A DNA stretch of 49,017 nucleotides from an uncultured Bacteroides sp. (GCA_949292025.1 CASEYC010000119.1:1-49017); one strand, 5' to 3'. Positions 13,098-20,641 are shown, counted from the first letter of the stretch. Notes: generated from the sequence alone by a model not told the origin. Program-made: numbers and translations.

Positions 13098-13119
13098 CCA
13101 TTCAATCTGAAAATGAATT

Positions 13120-13276
13120 ATGACGAAAGAAAGATTTATCCAAATTATTGCGGGAATCCATCGCTGATTTTGCTCCGGCTATCAGCTGTGCGGACGGTAG
13201 TTGGGCGGTGAAAGGTTTCATTGATATTCACAAAACCATATATACGATTTCTACCGACAATAAGGCTTTATCCCCA
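13120..13276 (+). pseudogene. N-terminal remnant of an EcoRV-like type II restriction endonuclease
   Basis: ATG at 13120 reads MTKERFIQIIAGIHR then TGA. Shifting frame restores RESIADFAPAISCADGSW and GFIDIHKTIYTISTDNKALSP up to about 13276, after which similarity stops. The stretch GFID..KTIYTISTDNKALS resembles GIISAEGKIYPLGSDTKVLS near the EcoRV N-terminus, and the FAPAISCADGSWAVKGFID run is typical of EcoRV-like enzymes as I recall them. The catalytic region (PD...DxK, further downstream) is absent, and no methyltransferase is nearby. The frameshift and truncation are seen directly; the family call is from memory and moderately sure. It could instead be part of an unrelated gene. Confidence 0.45.
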
Positions 13277-13328
13277 AAGCGAACGAACAAAGTCCGTCTA
13301 CCAGAGAAACAATATCCACAGAATCTAG

Positions 13329-13336
13329 TATCTTTG
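13329..13336 (+). promoter_or_regulatory. -7 element for pdxB
   Basis: TATCTTTG (TAnnTTTG) lies 48 bp before the pdxB ATG. No -33 TTG is evident. Confidence 0.5.
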
Positions 13337-13383
13337 CACCCCCGAAAGCCATTTGGGCTGTTTGTAAGAAGCATATTAACTGT

Positions 13384-14427
13384 ATGAAAGTCATTGTAGA
13401 CAATAAAATCCCCTTCATCCGCGAAGCCATCGAGCACATCGCCGACGAAGTGGTCTATGCGCCCGGCAACGCCTTCACGCCGGAACTTGTAAAGGATGCC
13501 GATGCCTTGGTCATCCGCACCCGCACGCACTGCAACCGCGCCCTGCTGGAGGGGAGCCGCGTGCGCTTCATCGCCACCGCCACCATCGGCTTCGACCACA
13601 TCGACACCGAATATTGCCGCGAGGCAGGCATCCAGTGGGCCAACGCGCCGGGATGCAACGCCCCCTCCGTGGCGCAATACCTGCACTCCGTCCTGCTGCT
13701 GTTGCAGATGAAACACAACAAGTCCCTGGCAGGCCAGACGATGGGCATCGTGGGCGTGGGCCATGTGGGCAGCCTGGTGGCCGAAGTAGCCGGCGACCTG
13801 GGGATGAAAGTCCTGCTGAACGACCCGCCCCGCGAGGAACAGGAGGGACCGGGACGCTTCCATCCGTTGCGCCGCTTAGCCGAAGAATCCGAATTCATCA
13901 GTTTCCACGTCCCTCTCAGCCGCGAGGGCCAGTACCGGACGTTCCACCTGGCGGACGAGGCTTTCTTCAGCTCGCTGCGCCGCAAGCCCGTCTTCATCAA
14001 CACCTCGCGCGGCGAAGTGGCCGACACGCCGGCCCTGCTGCACGCCTTGGAGAGCGGGGAAATCTCGGATGCCGTCATCGACGTGTGGGAGAACGAACCG
14101 GACATTGACCACACGCTGCTGCAAAAGGCTTTCATCGGCACGCCCCACATCGCGGGCTATTCCGCCGACGGCAAGGCCAATGCCACCCGCATGGCGCTGA
14201 CCGCCCTCTGCTGCTTCTTCGGCCTGAAGCCCGACTTCCACATCGTGCCGCCCAAGCCGCTCAACCCGGTCATCACCGCCTCCACCGAGACGGAGGCCTA
14301 CCTGCAGATGTATGACCCCCGCCGCGACAGCGACGCCCTGAAGGCAAATCCGGAACTCTTCGAGAAACTGCGGGGGGACTATCCGCTGCGCAGGGAGAGG
14401 CAGGCGTATTTGTTCAGGCAGGGATAA
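13384..14427 (+). CDS. pdxB: 4-phosphoerythronate dehydrogenase (PdxB)
   Basis: A 347-residue cytosolic enzyme that oxidises 4-phosphoerythronate with NAD in the DXP-dependent route to pyridoxal phosphate. It has the D-2-hydroxyacid dehydrogenase plan: a split substrate domain (1-95 and 260-347), a Rossmann motif GIVGVGHVGS (121-130), and catalytic R209 (INTSRGEVAD), E238 (DVWENEP) and H255 (GTPHIAGYS). These line up one residue apart from R208/E237/H254 of E. coli PdxB as I recall them. ATGCNAPSVAQY-like substrate contacts are present (APGCNAPSVAQYL). It is slightly shorter than the 378-residue E. coli protein, as usual in this order. It is monocistronic, with its own promoter and a terminator behind. 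Confidence 0.94.
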   Translation: MKVIVDNKIPFIREAIEHIADEVVYAPGNAFTPELVKDADALVIRTRTHCNRALLEGSRVRFIATATIGFDHIDTEYCREAGIQWANAPGCNAPSVAQYLHSVLLLLQMKHNKSLAGQTMGIVGVGHVGSLVAEVAGDLGMKVLLNDPPREEQEGPGRFHPLRRLAEESEFISFHVPLSREGQYRTFHLADEAFFSSLRRKPVFINTSRGEVADTPALLHALESGEISDAVIDVWENEPDIDHTLLQKAFIGTPHIAGYSADGKANATRMALTALCCFFGLKPDFHIVPPKPLNPVITASTETEAYLQMYDPRRDSDALKANPELFEKLRGDYPLRRERQAYLFRQG

Positions 14428-14438
14428 AGATAAAAATA

Positions 14439-14457
14439 GCCGCCCCAATGGGACGGC
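14439..14457. terminator. Terminator hairpin after pdxB
   Basis: GCCGCCCC (14439-14446) pairs with GGGACGGC (14450-14457) around AAT, followed by TTCATTGTTTAT. The preceding TAAAAATA gives a U-tract for the minus strand, so it also serves the toxin gene. Confidence 0.7.
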
Positions 14458-14476
14458 TTCATTGTTTATAAAAGAA

Positions 14477-14810
14477 TTATTTGTAATAGCGGGACAGCTG
14501 GACCAATTCTTTGATTTCTGCATCAGTGAGTGTCTCCCGTTCCGACTTGTCATAAAGCGCCAGAAGGGTAACACGCCCCTCGTCTATGCTTACTACGGCC
14601 TCAGTGTCAGTCAAGACACGGGCACCGCCCCGTTTTCCCTTACCCTTGCTGGCGATGCCGAGACGTATCTTGCGGACGTTGTCGCCAAGGTCGGTGCCGA
14701 GATAGGGATTGGCCTTCAACTCGTCAATCAATTGCGCAAGGTCTTTAGGCAAGGAACGGTATTTCTTGCCCAAGCGTTTGGAATCTTTCTGAAATCGTCA
14801 CTTCAATCAT
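14477..14810 (-). pseudogene. RelE/HigB-like toxin with N-terminal frameshift
   Basis: From ATG at 14810 the frame gives MIEVTISERFQ; the rest of the toxin, RLGKKYRSLPKDLAQLIDEL... to ...ELVQLSRYYK at 14477, is in another frame. Joined, they form a RelE/ParE-superfamily toxin of about 108-110 residues of a type I know from Bacteroides, where FQKRxGKKYRSLPKDL would be expected. A small indel around 14776-14780 (one extra or two missing bases near CCAAACGC) breaks it. The intact frame after the break has only a TTG at 14773 for a start, giving 98 residues. The intended ATG overlaps the antitoxin stop (ATGA), the usual coupling of such pairs. It may be a dead toxin, a sequencing error, or a frame recovered by slippage. 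Confidence 0.72.
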
Positions 14811-15091
14811 ACGCACTCTTCCTCCAATTCCTCTTCCAATTCCTTAATCAGTTCTTCTGCGGGCCGAGGCTGGATTTTCCCGGCTTTCACTTGATCCAAC
14901 CAGCGGAATGCTTCGCGTAGTTCGTCCAGCATCTCCTGCCGCTCGCGGGCATGACGCTGCTCCCTCGTCTCGGCATCCTTGCGCAACTTGCGGAGCAGGC
15001 GGATGGCGGCTTTCATCAGTTCATCACTGCCTTCGATGGCCTTCAACTCTTCGTTGAGGGTATGTTTCAATTCCATTGTCGTCATAGTCAT
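14807..15091 (-). CDS. Antitoxin-like protein paired with the RelE-like toxin
   Basis: A 94-residue, highly charged, mostly helical protein (MTMTTMELKHTLNEELKAIE... to ...ELIKELEEELEEECV). Bacteroides antitoxins that precede this toxin type have the same MTMTTxELK opening and a C-terminal acidic helix that would wrap the toxin. Its TGA overlaps the toxin ATG, so the two are translationally coupled. I chose the start at 15091 because of that conserved opening; the frame continues to 15157 through what is promoter DNA. A textbook Bacteroidetes promoter lies just before it. The operon could be autoregulated, but I see no obvious inverted repeat. Confidence 0.75.
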   Translation of the reverse strand: MTMTTMELKHTLNEELKAIEGSDELMKAAIRLLRKLRKDAETREQRHARERQEMLDELREAFRWLDQVKAGKIQPRPAEELIKELEEELEEECV

Positions 15092-15115
15092 CTGTCGTTT
15101 AGGGGTTTCATTCTG

Positions 15116-15145
15116 CAAAGTTACAGCTATTTCCCGTATTTCCAA
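15116..15145 (-). promoter_or_regulatory. Promoter of the toxin-antitoxin operon (TTG-N19-TAACTTTG)
   Basis: The minus strand carries TTG at 15143-15145, a 19-bp spacer and TAACTTTG at 15116-15123. This is a full match to the Bacteroidetes -33/-7 consensus and ends 25 bp before the chosen antitoxin start. Confidence 0.75.
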
Positions 15146-15176
15146 TTGTTTTGCCACCTATTTGCAAAAAGCCACC

Positions 15177-16106
15177 TTACTGCACCACCCGCTCCTTCCC
15201 GAAGAACCACGGCGACACACGCAGCCTGTCCATCATCCACGCCAGGCCAATGCTGCCCGCCACGCCCAAGGCCACGGACACCCCGAGGAACAGCATCCCC
15301 GTCGGTTCGAACATCAAATAAGGAAGATAAAGCTTGGAGAGGAAAGTGAAAACGGGAGAGAACAGCAGAATGGGCAACGTGTTGCGCCCGACGAAGCAGG
15401 CCGCCCGCTCCACGCGCGAAGGTAACCACCGGTAAGTGGCCAACAGAAAACAAAGACAGAAAAACGTGACGGCCACCCCGCCCAAAGTGCCCCTGTCCAG
15501 ATTGGCGGGAAACAGGCACAACGCCACCAACGGCAACCCGGCCACTCCCGACGGACGGAACACCTCCGTGAAACGAAGCCCAGCCCCGGCCACCGCCCAT
15601 CCGGCCAAGAAGTACATCGCCGTAGGGAAAGAGAGCAGCCCGCACACGTCCAGTCCCCACAACGCCAGCCCGAAGGCCACCAGCTTGGTGAACAGCCCGG
15701 CACGCAACCCATGCCACACCACCGCCTGAAGCAACAGGCAGAGCATCCACGTATGCAGGTACCAGTACGGCCCCAGCGGATGCAGGAACACCTTCTCCAG
15801 CAACACCCCGAGCGTCAGCCCGTCCAGGTGCTCGCGCACGGGCAGCAGGCTGCACATCACCGTATAGCCCGCCTCCATCACCAGATAGGGCACGAACACC
15901 CACAACAGCTTCCGCCCAAACGCGCCCCACGGCTTGCGGGGATTGGCCAGATAGCCCGAAATGAGCAGGAAGCCGGGCATGTGGAACGTGTACACCACTT
16001 GCTTGGCATACGGGTAGCTGTCGCCGATGTACACCAGGTGGAAGGCCACCATCAGGAGGATGAGGAGGCAGCGGAGGTAATCTATTTCGGGAATGCGGGT
16101 GGGCAT
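15177..16106 (-). CDS. Membrane acyltransferase, Acyltransferase_3 family
   Basis: A 309-residue integral membrane protein with about ten hydrophobic helices and no signal peptide. The opening RIPEIDYLRCLLILLMVAFHL places the family's catalytic His (in VAFHLVYIG, about residue 22) in the first helix, and the second helix has HMPGFLLISGYL. Family members (OafA, WecH, NodX relatives) O-acetylate or succinylate sugars of surface polysaccharides or peptidoglycan; the acceptor cannot be told here. It has its own -7 element and lies 168 bp after the thioredoxin-like gene, so it may not belong to that operon. Its base composition is GC-rich, unlike the genes behind it. Confidence 0.85.
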   Translation of the reverse strand: MPTRIPEIDYLRCLLILLMVAFHLVYIGDSYPYAKQVVYTFHMPGFLLISGYLANPRKPWGAFGRKLLWVFVPYLVMEAGYTVMCSLLPVREHLDGLTLGVLLEKVFLHPLGPYWYLHTWMLCLLLQAVVWHGLRAGLFTKLVAFGLALWGLDVCGLLSFPTAMYFLAGWAVAGAGLRFTEVFRPSGVAGLPLVALCLFPANLDRGTLGGVAVTFFCLCFLLATYRWLPSRVERAACFVGRNTLPILLFSPVFTFLSKLYLPYLMFEPTGMLFLGVSVALGVAGSIGLAWMMDRLRVSPWFFGKERVVQ

Positions 16107-16129
16107 GGGTGAATGTCGTTTTTGCCCTG

Positions 16130-16137
16130 CAAAGGTA
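16130..16137 (-). promoter_or_regulatory. -7 element for the acyltransferase gene
   Basis: Minus-strand TACCTTTG matches TAnnTTTG, 24 bp before the start codon. No -33 TTG is evident. Confidence 0.45.
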
Positions 16138-16274
16138 AGGCTTTTTTGCGGATTCAGACTGAAAGAATGAAGCTAAAACTCCACCCAAAAAGCGAACGTG
16201 GCCTCTAGCGATAGACAAAATAGACATCCGCCACCGATGTCCTCAGCCGACGTTCATATACATATCCCCCAAAA

Positions 16275-16850
16275 TTATAATAATTCGGGTGATATATTTT
16301 CCCAATATAGAAATGTGTACTTATCAAAGCTGCTGTCAGGACAGAACAAACGACTGATACGGCCATCTTGATCCAACATGAAATAATAAGGCATATAAGC
16401 CTTCGGCACATTGATCAGCATCTCGTCAACAACAAAAACTTTCTTTTTATAAATACGTTCTTTCACTTCGGGGTTATCTCCTAATGAAATAATACACAAA
16501 TGATTGCCATCAAATAATTTCTCAGAATATTTTCGGGCTTCATCAAGAGCAAAACTCAAACAACTACCACAAATCTTTTCTTGGACAGAAGGCAAATAAA
16601 TCACCATACACGGGAATGAAACAATATCGCGTATTTTATAATGCTTTTCTCCTCGTCTCAGTTCCACGCTATCCAACTTTACGGAATCAATAAACATCAA
16701 GTTCTTAACAACATCTCCTAAATAACGCTTTTCACCAATAACGCCTGATATAGACAAAGCCATTTCCTTATGCTCAATGTAACACCATCTAACCCACAAC
16801 GAGAGAAATACACACAGCACAATAAGAACAGACACAATCATCTTCTTCAT
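16275..16850 (-). CDS. Membrane-anchored thioredoxin-like protein with CGSC motif
   Basis: A 191-residue protein with one N-terminal hydrophobic segment (residues 4-20) and then a periplasmic domain. After PCMVIYLPSVQEKICGSCL comes a helix, with C94 and C97 forming a CxxC in the position of the thioredoxin active site. A second strand (LCIISLGDN), a further strand (KVFVVDEML) and the MLDQDGRISRLF element (like the C-terminal strand of TlpA folds) support a thioredoxin fold. It starts 3 bp after the beta-propeller gene and is last in the NVEALA operon. The dithiol suggests disulfide reduction or exchange on a Cys-containing partner, possibly the Cys-rich peptide encoded two genes upstream; that is inference. 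The gene is AT-rich next to its flanks. Confidence 0.7.
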   Translation of the reverse strand: MKKMIVSVLIVLCVFLSLWVRWCYIEHKEMALSISGVIGEKRYLGDVVKNLMFIDSVKLDSVELRRGEKHYKIRDIVSFPCMVIYLPSVQEKICGSCLSFALDEARKYSEKLFDGNHLCIISLGDNPEVKERIYKKKVFVVDEMLINVPKAYMPYYFMLDQDGRISRLFCPDSSFDKYTFLYWENISPELL

Positions 16851-16853
16851 CGT

Positions 16854-17960
16854 TCAACGCAAATTATAAACTACAATTATAGGATTATCCATTTCATCTA
16901 CCCGATTCATCTTGCCAATGTCTTCACGGCTCATCAATGTTGTATCTACCACATAGGAGAGATAAGCCGGTTCGCAAGCATAATACAGCTTGCCTTTATT
17001 GACATAATGAGGAATCATCAATTGAGACCGGGCATACGGTTCATTCGTGAACAATAAAGTACGGCCATCCTTACCTTTTTTAAAAGCAACGCACAATTTC
17101 CCCTCAAATTGGAAATAAGCCACATAATGATCGCCAGATATGAACTTTTGAAAAGGATATGCAAATTCAGGGTGCTCGCTCATGAAGGCATAATAATAAG
17201 CAGGGTCAAGGCCATCGGACACATCCTCTAACGAAAAGTTATGCTCGCCAAAATCCAACCGAAACGCCAGTTCTTTCTTCCCCTCCGATGTCAAAACATA
17301 AAGCTCATTTGCCGGATAAATATCTGAATAGAATAGGATTCCCGCCTCTTTGCGCAAGGCCCATGACACTTTTGAAAACTGAATTTCATGTTTCACACCG
17401 TATTCTTTTATAATTTCCCGCTCTGAACGAGAATAAAGTTTCAAAGCATCTGTACCGACAAAAACACACGAATCCCCATTCAGACGTTCATATTGCATAA
17501 GGGGCAAAACTTCTTCAGAAAAACTCCAAGAATCAAGAAAACCTTTGGGATAAACAAAACGGCGTACCTTAAGAGCCAATGCGTCACAAATCTCAAAAGA
17601 ATCAGGTCCTAACACGCAAACTGACATTGCTGATACATAGTCATTCGGACCTGGCCCCAAGTATTTCTGTGTCCCATATAGGAAACGTCCTTCGCCATCG
17701 TAAACTTGCAAATCCTTTTGAGCATTGTTTACATAAAATTTTCCATGGGCATATTCAAGGCTGTGCACTTTTTTAATCAAACAGCTATCGTTGGTTTCCA
17801 AAGGCACAATACAGATGCTATCGACAATCTGTTTCAAGTCCATGCGTTGAACCTTTACCGGATCCAAACGCCAAACTAAATGGTCGTTTACCTCTTCTGT
17901 TTGGGCACATCCCACAAGCATGAGACACAACAACAGAATGTTTTTTGCCGACTTAATCAT
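16854..17960 (-). CDS. 6-bladed beta-propeller lipoprotein
   Basis: A 368-residue lipoprotein with lipobox LVGC (C18) in MIKSAKNILLLCLMLVGC. It has the features of the Bacteroidetes 6-bladed beta-propeller family found beside NVEALA peptides: the opening IVDSICIVPLETNDSCLI, repeated strand pairs such as KVHSLEYAHGKFYVNN and LQVYDGEGRFLY, the GPGPNDY loop, and VYPKGFLDSW. NHL-like propellers of this kind act as binding platforms at the membrane; no catalytic residues are evident. It starts 10 bp after the NVEALA-like gene and 3 bp before the thioredoxin-like gene. I chose the start at 17960 for its signal peptide. The ligand and role are unknown. Confidence 0.82.
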   Translation of the reverse strand: MIKSAKNILLLCLMLVGCAQTEEVNDHLVWRLDPVKVQRMDLKQIVDSICIVPLETNDSCLIKKVHSLEYAHGKFYVNNAQKDLQVYDGEGRFLYGTQKYLGPGPNDYVSAMSVCVLGPDSFEICDALALKVRRFVYPKGFLDSWSFSEEVLPLMQYERLNGDSCVFVGTDALKLYSRSEREIIKEYGVKHEIQFSKVSWALRKEAGILFYSDIYPANELYVLTSEGKKELAFRLDFGEHNFSLEDVSDGLDPAYYYAFMSEHPEFAYPFQKFISGDHYVAYFQFEGKLCVAFKKGKDGRTLLFTNEPYARSQLMIPHYVNKGKLYYACEPAYLSYVVDTTLMSREDIGKMNRVDEMDNPIIVVYNLR

Positions 17961-17970
17961 AAAATTATAT

Positions 17971-18279
17971 CTACAAACAAGGTGCGCCATCTACACAAGT
18001 ATCAAAAGGAGAACCTGTAAACTCATAACAATCCCAAGCCATGTTAAACCCAAAAGGGGTATAAAAAGGTTCACAATCTCCGTCCCAACAACGTCCTGTA
18101 ACTTCACCACACTCTATAACGACCTCAGGCAACTCGATGTCTGCCAAAGATTCCAACTCGTTCAATGCCACATCAAAGATATTATTTTTTGCCGAACTAA
18201 CGATAATAGAAGCATAAATTCCTAAAGCCGTAGCGATAGCAAACGTGGTCAACACAAAAAATCTTACAATCTTTCTCAT
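17971..18279 (-). CDS. Small Cys-rich secreted protein, NVEALA-like
   Basis: A 102-residue protein. An N-terminal hydrophobic helix (about 4-30) is followed by FDVALNELESLA (35-46), a divergent version of the NVEALA motif that sits at this place in the family, and then an acidic tail with six cysteines (C57, C64, C69, C84, C95, C101). The same layout (export helix, NxEALA, Cys-containing tail ending close to the last Cys) is known for NVEALA proteins, whose function is undescribed. It lies between the DUF3244 gene and the beta-propeller gene, in an operon that also encodes a CGSC thioredoxin-like protein. An even number of cysteines fits a disulfide-linked exported peptide. The start at 18279 (MRKIVRFFVL) gives the usual short leader. 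Confidence 0.75.
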   Translation of the reverse strand: MRKIVRFFVLTTFAIATALGIYASIIVSSAKNNIFDVALNELESLADIELPEVVIECGEVTGRCWDGDCEPFYTPFGFNMAWDCYEFTGSPFDTCVDGAPCL

Positions 18280-18351
18280 AATGGTAATTGTTTGTATATT
18301 AGACATAGTCCCCAAAAAGTGAACAATTCATACTCTCTTTTTAAACTTTTG

Positions 18352-18723
18352 TTATTCTACCTCGAACTCCCCGACATACATCGTCTCATCCACCAGTACC
18401 CACAGGGTATATGCACCCGCGCCATTTCCCGGTATCTCCACAGCATACTCCGTATCTGCCAGGCTATCCGGCGTCCCGGCAAACACCACCATGCCGTTGA
18501 CATCCTCCACCTCTACATACAAACGGTCGCACGGCCAGTCTGTACGTATATATATGGTACGGCCATCATGAGAGGCTGTCGGTGCTATTTGAAGGGAACG
18601 ACTATCCATAGTTCCTCGCGAGGTCTCCACGCTTCTTAAAATAACCGATTCCTCCTCCGCCTTCAGATTGCTGCATACGCCCAATAGCATACACAAGCAA
18701 CAAAGTAATGTCTTTATCTTCAT
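18352..18723 (-). CDS. DUF3244-type small secreted protein
   Basis: A 123-residue protein with a signal peptide (MKIKTLLCCLCMLLGVCSNLKAEE). The mature part predicts as a small all-beta domain, with EVEDVNGMVVFAGTPDSL in the middle and the ending GAYTLWVLVDETMYVGEFEVE, typical of DUF3244. That domain is common in Bacteroidetes and resembles C-terminal sorting/adhesion beta-sandwiches. The role is unknown. It is the first gene after the TGTACA operator array and 72 bp before the NVEALA-like gene, so it probably opens that operon. The start could also be 18735 (MAWLMKIK). Confidence 0.7.
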   Translation of the reverse strand: MKIKTLLCCLCMLLGVCSNLKAEEESVILRSVETSRGTMDSRSLQIAPTASHDGRTIYIRTDWPCDRLYVEVEDVNGMVVFAGTPDSLADTEYAVEIPGNGAGAYTLWVLVDETMYVGEFEVE

Positions 18724-18751
18724 AAGCCAAGCCATTTGTTTTTCGTTGCTA

Positions 18752-18784
18752 CAAAAGTAAAAAGGCAAAGCTTTTATCGAACAA
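18752..18784 (-). promoter_or_regulatory. Promoter of the NVEALA operon
   Basis: Minus strand: TACTTTTG at 18752-18759 (TAnnTTTG) with TTG at 18782-18784. The 22-bp spacer is longer than the usual 19-20 bp, as expected of a weak promoter that needs an activator bound just upstream. Confidence 0.5.
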
Positions 18785-18790
18785 AAATCA

Positions 18791-18841
18791 GTGTACAAAA
18801 CAGTGTACATTTGCTCACAGCGTGTACAAAATCGTGTACAC
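18791..18841 (-). promoter_or_regulatory. Operator array: four TGTACA palindromes in two pairs
   Basis: TGTACA occurs at 18792, 18804, 18823 and 18835. Each pair has a 12-bp period and reads GTGTACAAAA-NN-GTGTACA, and the pairs are 31 bp apart (about three helical turns). The array begins 6 bp upstream of the presumed -33 of the NVEALA operon, the normal place for an activator. The regulator gene immediately upstream (18893-20641) is the obvious candidate to bind it. Confidence 0.7.
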
Positions 18842-18892
18842 CATCTGTGCGAAGTAGTTCGCAAATCCGTCCCAAGTAACTAACTATCAGCC

Positions 18893-20641
18893 TCATAACG
18901 AGAGTACAATTTCATCCCAATCACTTGGCGTTCCTTTCTTCCGAAAAACCTTCTCGCACATCCTCCGACGTGCCGCAGTGACGCTTTCTTTGGCGTGCGC
19001 CGTCAATGCGGCCATGTCCGAAGGACGTATGCCCAACCGGATCAACAGACAAAGATGATATTCAAACTCACTGAAATCGGGATAAAGAGTCTGTAGCTTC
19101 TCTTTAAACCCTGGAGATAAGGACTCTATTTCACCCTCTATGCGCAACCAATCATTTTCCTTCAACATCTTATTTCCTGCATGACTTGCAGCAAGACATG
19201 CCTCCAAATCCTTTCGGACATCCGTGTCCTCCATGGCAGCCTCTACCAACCGCTTTTTCTCCAAAACGGCCTGCGCCTGCCTGTTCTCCCACTCCATCAT
19301 TTCCTTCTGCCGTACTAATTGTTCCCGATGAGCCACGTCCGCCTCACGCAACTGTCGCTCCAAGACAGCAATTTTCTGTTCATTTTCCCGAACAAACTGC
19401 TCACTCCGCTGTTCCGCCTCTTCCCTCACCCGGTTGGCATACTCCAGACGCCGCTGCAACTCCGCGCGTTTCCGGCGGACATACTGCACATAGCCGAAAG
19501 CCACTGCCAGGAGCAAGGCGCACCCGCCCAAAACCCCATAAAAAAGGTACTCGCGTTGCTGCTTTTCCGCTTTCAGCTTCTGGTTCTCCTTTTCCCGCAA
19601 CTTATAATTATATAAGGAGTGCATCTGACGAAGAGTTTCCGTATTGGTCAAACGACGGATGGAATCCTGGCACGCTATGGATTGCACGAAATGTTCCAAA
19701 GCTTTGTCGGTATCCTTCCTGCGCATGGCCACCTGCGCCAAGGCAAAATGCGCCATGTCTTTGGCGTAAATGGTACCACTATCCACCAATCGTTCCCAAT
19801 AGTAAACCGCTGAATCCAAACGACCCGTATAGTTATACAGCTGGGAAGCCATGGAATAAAGCCCGCTACGGCTTGATTTGTGCATATACTTAAACGCCTC
19901 CCGCAAGCAAATTTCCGCCGAATCATACTGCTGCAATTGAAGATACAAGTTTAGTCGTTGCCCTTGAACCAAACTAACCAGTTCTGCCTTTCCGTGCATG
20001 GAGGCAAGACGGTATGCCTTCTGAATATACACCAACGCGCTATCCGTCTGCTCCAACTCCTGATACGTATTCCCCATATCCCGCAAATCAAATACCTGCC
20101 CACGCACATCACCCGCCTTCACATCATAGGCATACGCCCGGCGGAACATCTCCAACGCCTCCTCATACATCTGCTGATAGAAGAACAGCGACCCCGTCTG
20201 GCTGTAAATCTTGCCCGCCAGAACTTCCTGTCCTTGCAGAGGCAGGGCGTCCGCCGCCTGCTCGAAATAGTCCAACGCCTGCGGCGCGTCCCCCAGGTCG
20301 CGATACACTCGCCCGGCATAATAATAAGCTTCGGGCAACAGAGACTTGTCCCCATCGTCCTCATAATACGCCACCACCTTTTTTATAAGGGAATCCGACG
20401 TATGGCGCACATACGCCTTGTCCGCCGCCTTGATGGTCAGGAGGCGGTGATACATCCGCACACGCTCCGGCGCATGGCCTGCGCTGTCCGCCCAGCGGGC
20501 CAGCAACACACGGGCGCTGTCCGGAGCAACGGAAGCCAGCGAATCGGCCCGCAACAGGACGGACGGATAGTAACCCTGTCCGCAGGCGCAGAGGCCGAGC
20601 AGGACAAACAAGGGGAAACTGAGGAGGAGCAGGTGTTTCAT
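18893..20641 (-). CDS. TPR-transmembrane-HTH regulator of the NVEALA cluster
   Basis: A 582-residue protein. The N-terminus MKHLLLLSFPLFVLLGLCACGQG is a signal sequence with a lipobox-like CAC. Residues about 25-350 are TPR repeats (for example LPEAYYYAGRVYRDLGDAPQALDYFEQA and GQVFDLRDMGNTYQELEQTDSALVYIQKAY), then a transmembrane helix (about 364-388), a long charged coiled coil (390-490) and a C-terminal helix-turn-helix region (about 520-582, FEYHLCLLIRLGIRPSDMAALTAHAKESVTAARRR). Such regulators usually adjoin NVEALA/beta-propeller genes in Bacteroides. It would sense something in the periplasm and act on DNA from the membrane. The TGTACA array just downstream is its likely target. It has a consensus promoter of its own. 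Confidence 0.85.
   Translation of the reverse strand: MKHLLLLSFPLFVLLGLCACGQGYYPSVLLRADSLASVAPDSARVLLARWADSAGHAPERVRMYHRLLTIKAADKAYVRHTSDSLIKKVVAYYEDDGDKSLLPEAYYYAGRVYRDLGDAPQALDYFEQAADALPLQGQEVLAGKIYSQTGSLFFYQQMYEEALEMFRRAYAYDVKAGDVRGQVFDLRDMGNTYQELEQTDSALVYIQKAYRLASMHGKAELVSLVQGQRLNLYLQLQQYDSAEICLREAFKYMHKSSRSGLYSMASQLYNYTGRLDSAVYYWERLVDSGTIYAKDMAHFALAQVAMRRKDTDKALEHFVQSIACQDSIRRLTNTETLRQMHSLYNYKLREKENQKLKAEKQQREYLFYGVLGGCALLLAVAFGYVQYVRRKRAELQRRLEYANRVREEAEQRSEQFVRENEQKIAVLERQLREADVAHREQLVRQKEMMEWENRQAQAVLEKKRLVEAAMEDTDVRKDLEACLAASHAGNKMLKENDWLRIEGEIESLSPGFKEKLQTLYPDFSEFEYHLCLLIRLGIRPSDMAALTAHAKESVTAARRRMCEKVFRKKGTPSDWDEIVLSL

Noticed and set aside
15127-16227. Longer overlapping frame on the same strand as the acyltransferase
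   Set aside because: The acyltransferase frame has the conserved His and the membrane helices; this one is a Gly/Val/Arg-rich shift of it.
16205-16411. 68-residue minus-strand frame at the end of the thioredoxin-like gene
   Set aside because: It overlaps the 3' end of that gene in another frame and has no start signals or domain.
18791-18841. Possible short CRISPR-like repeat array
   Set aside because: The repeats are 6-7 bp with 5-12 bp between them, and there is no cas gene; an operator fits better.
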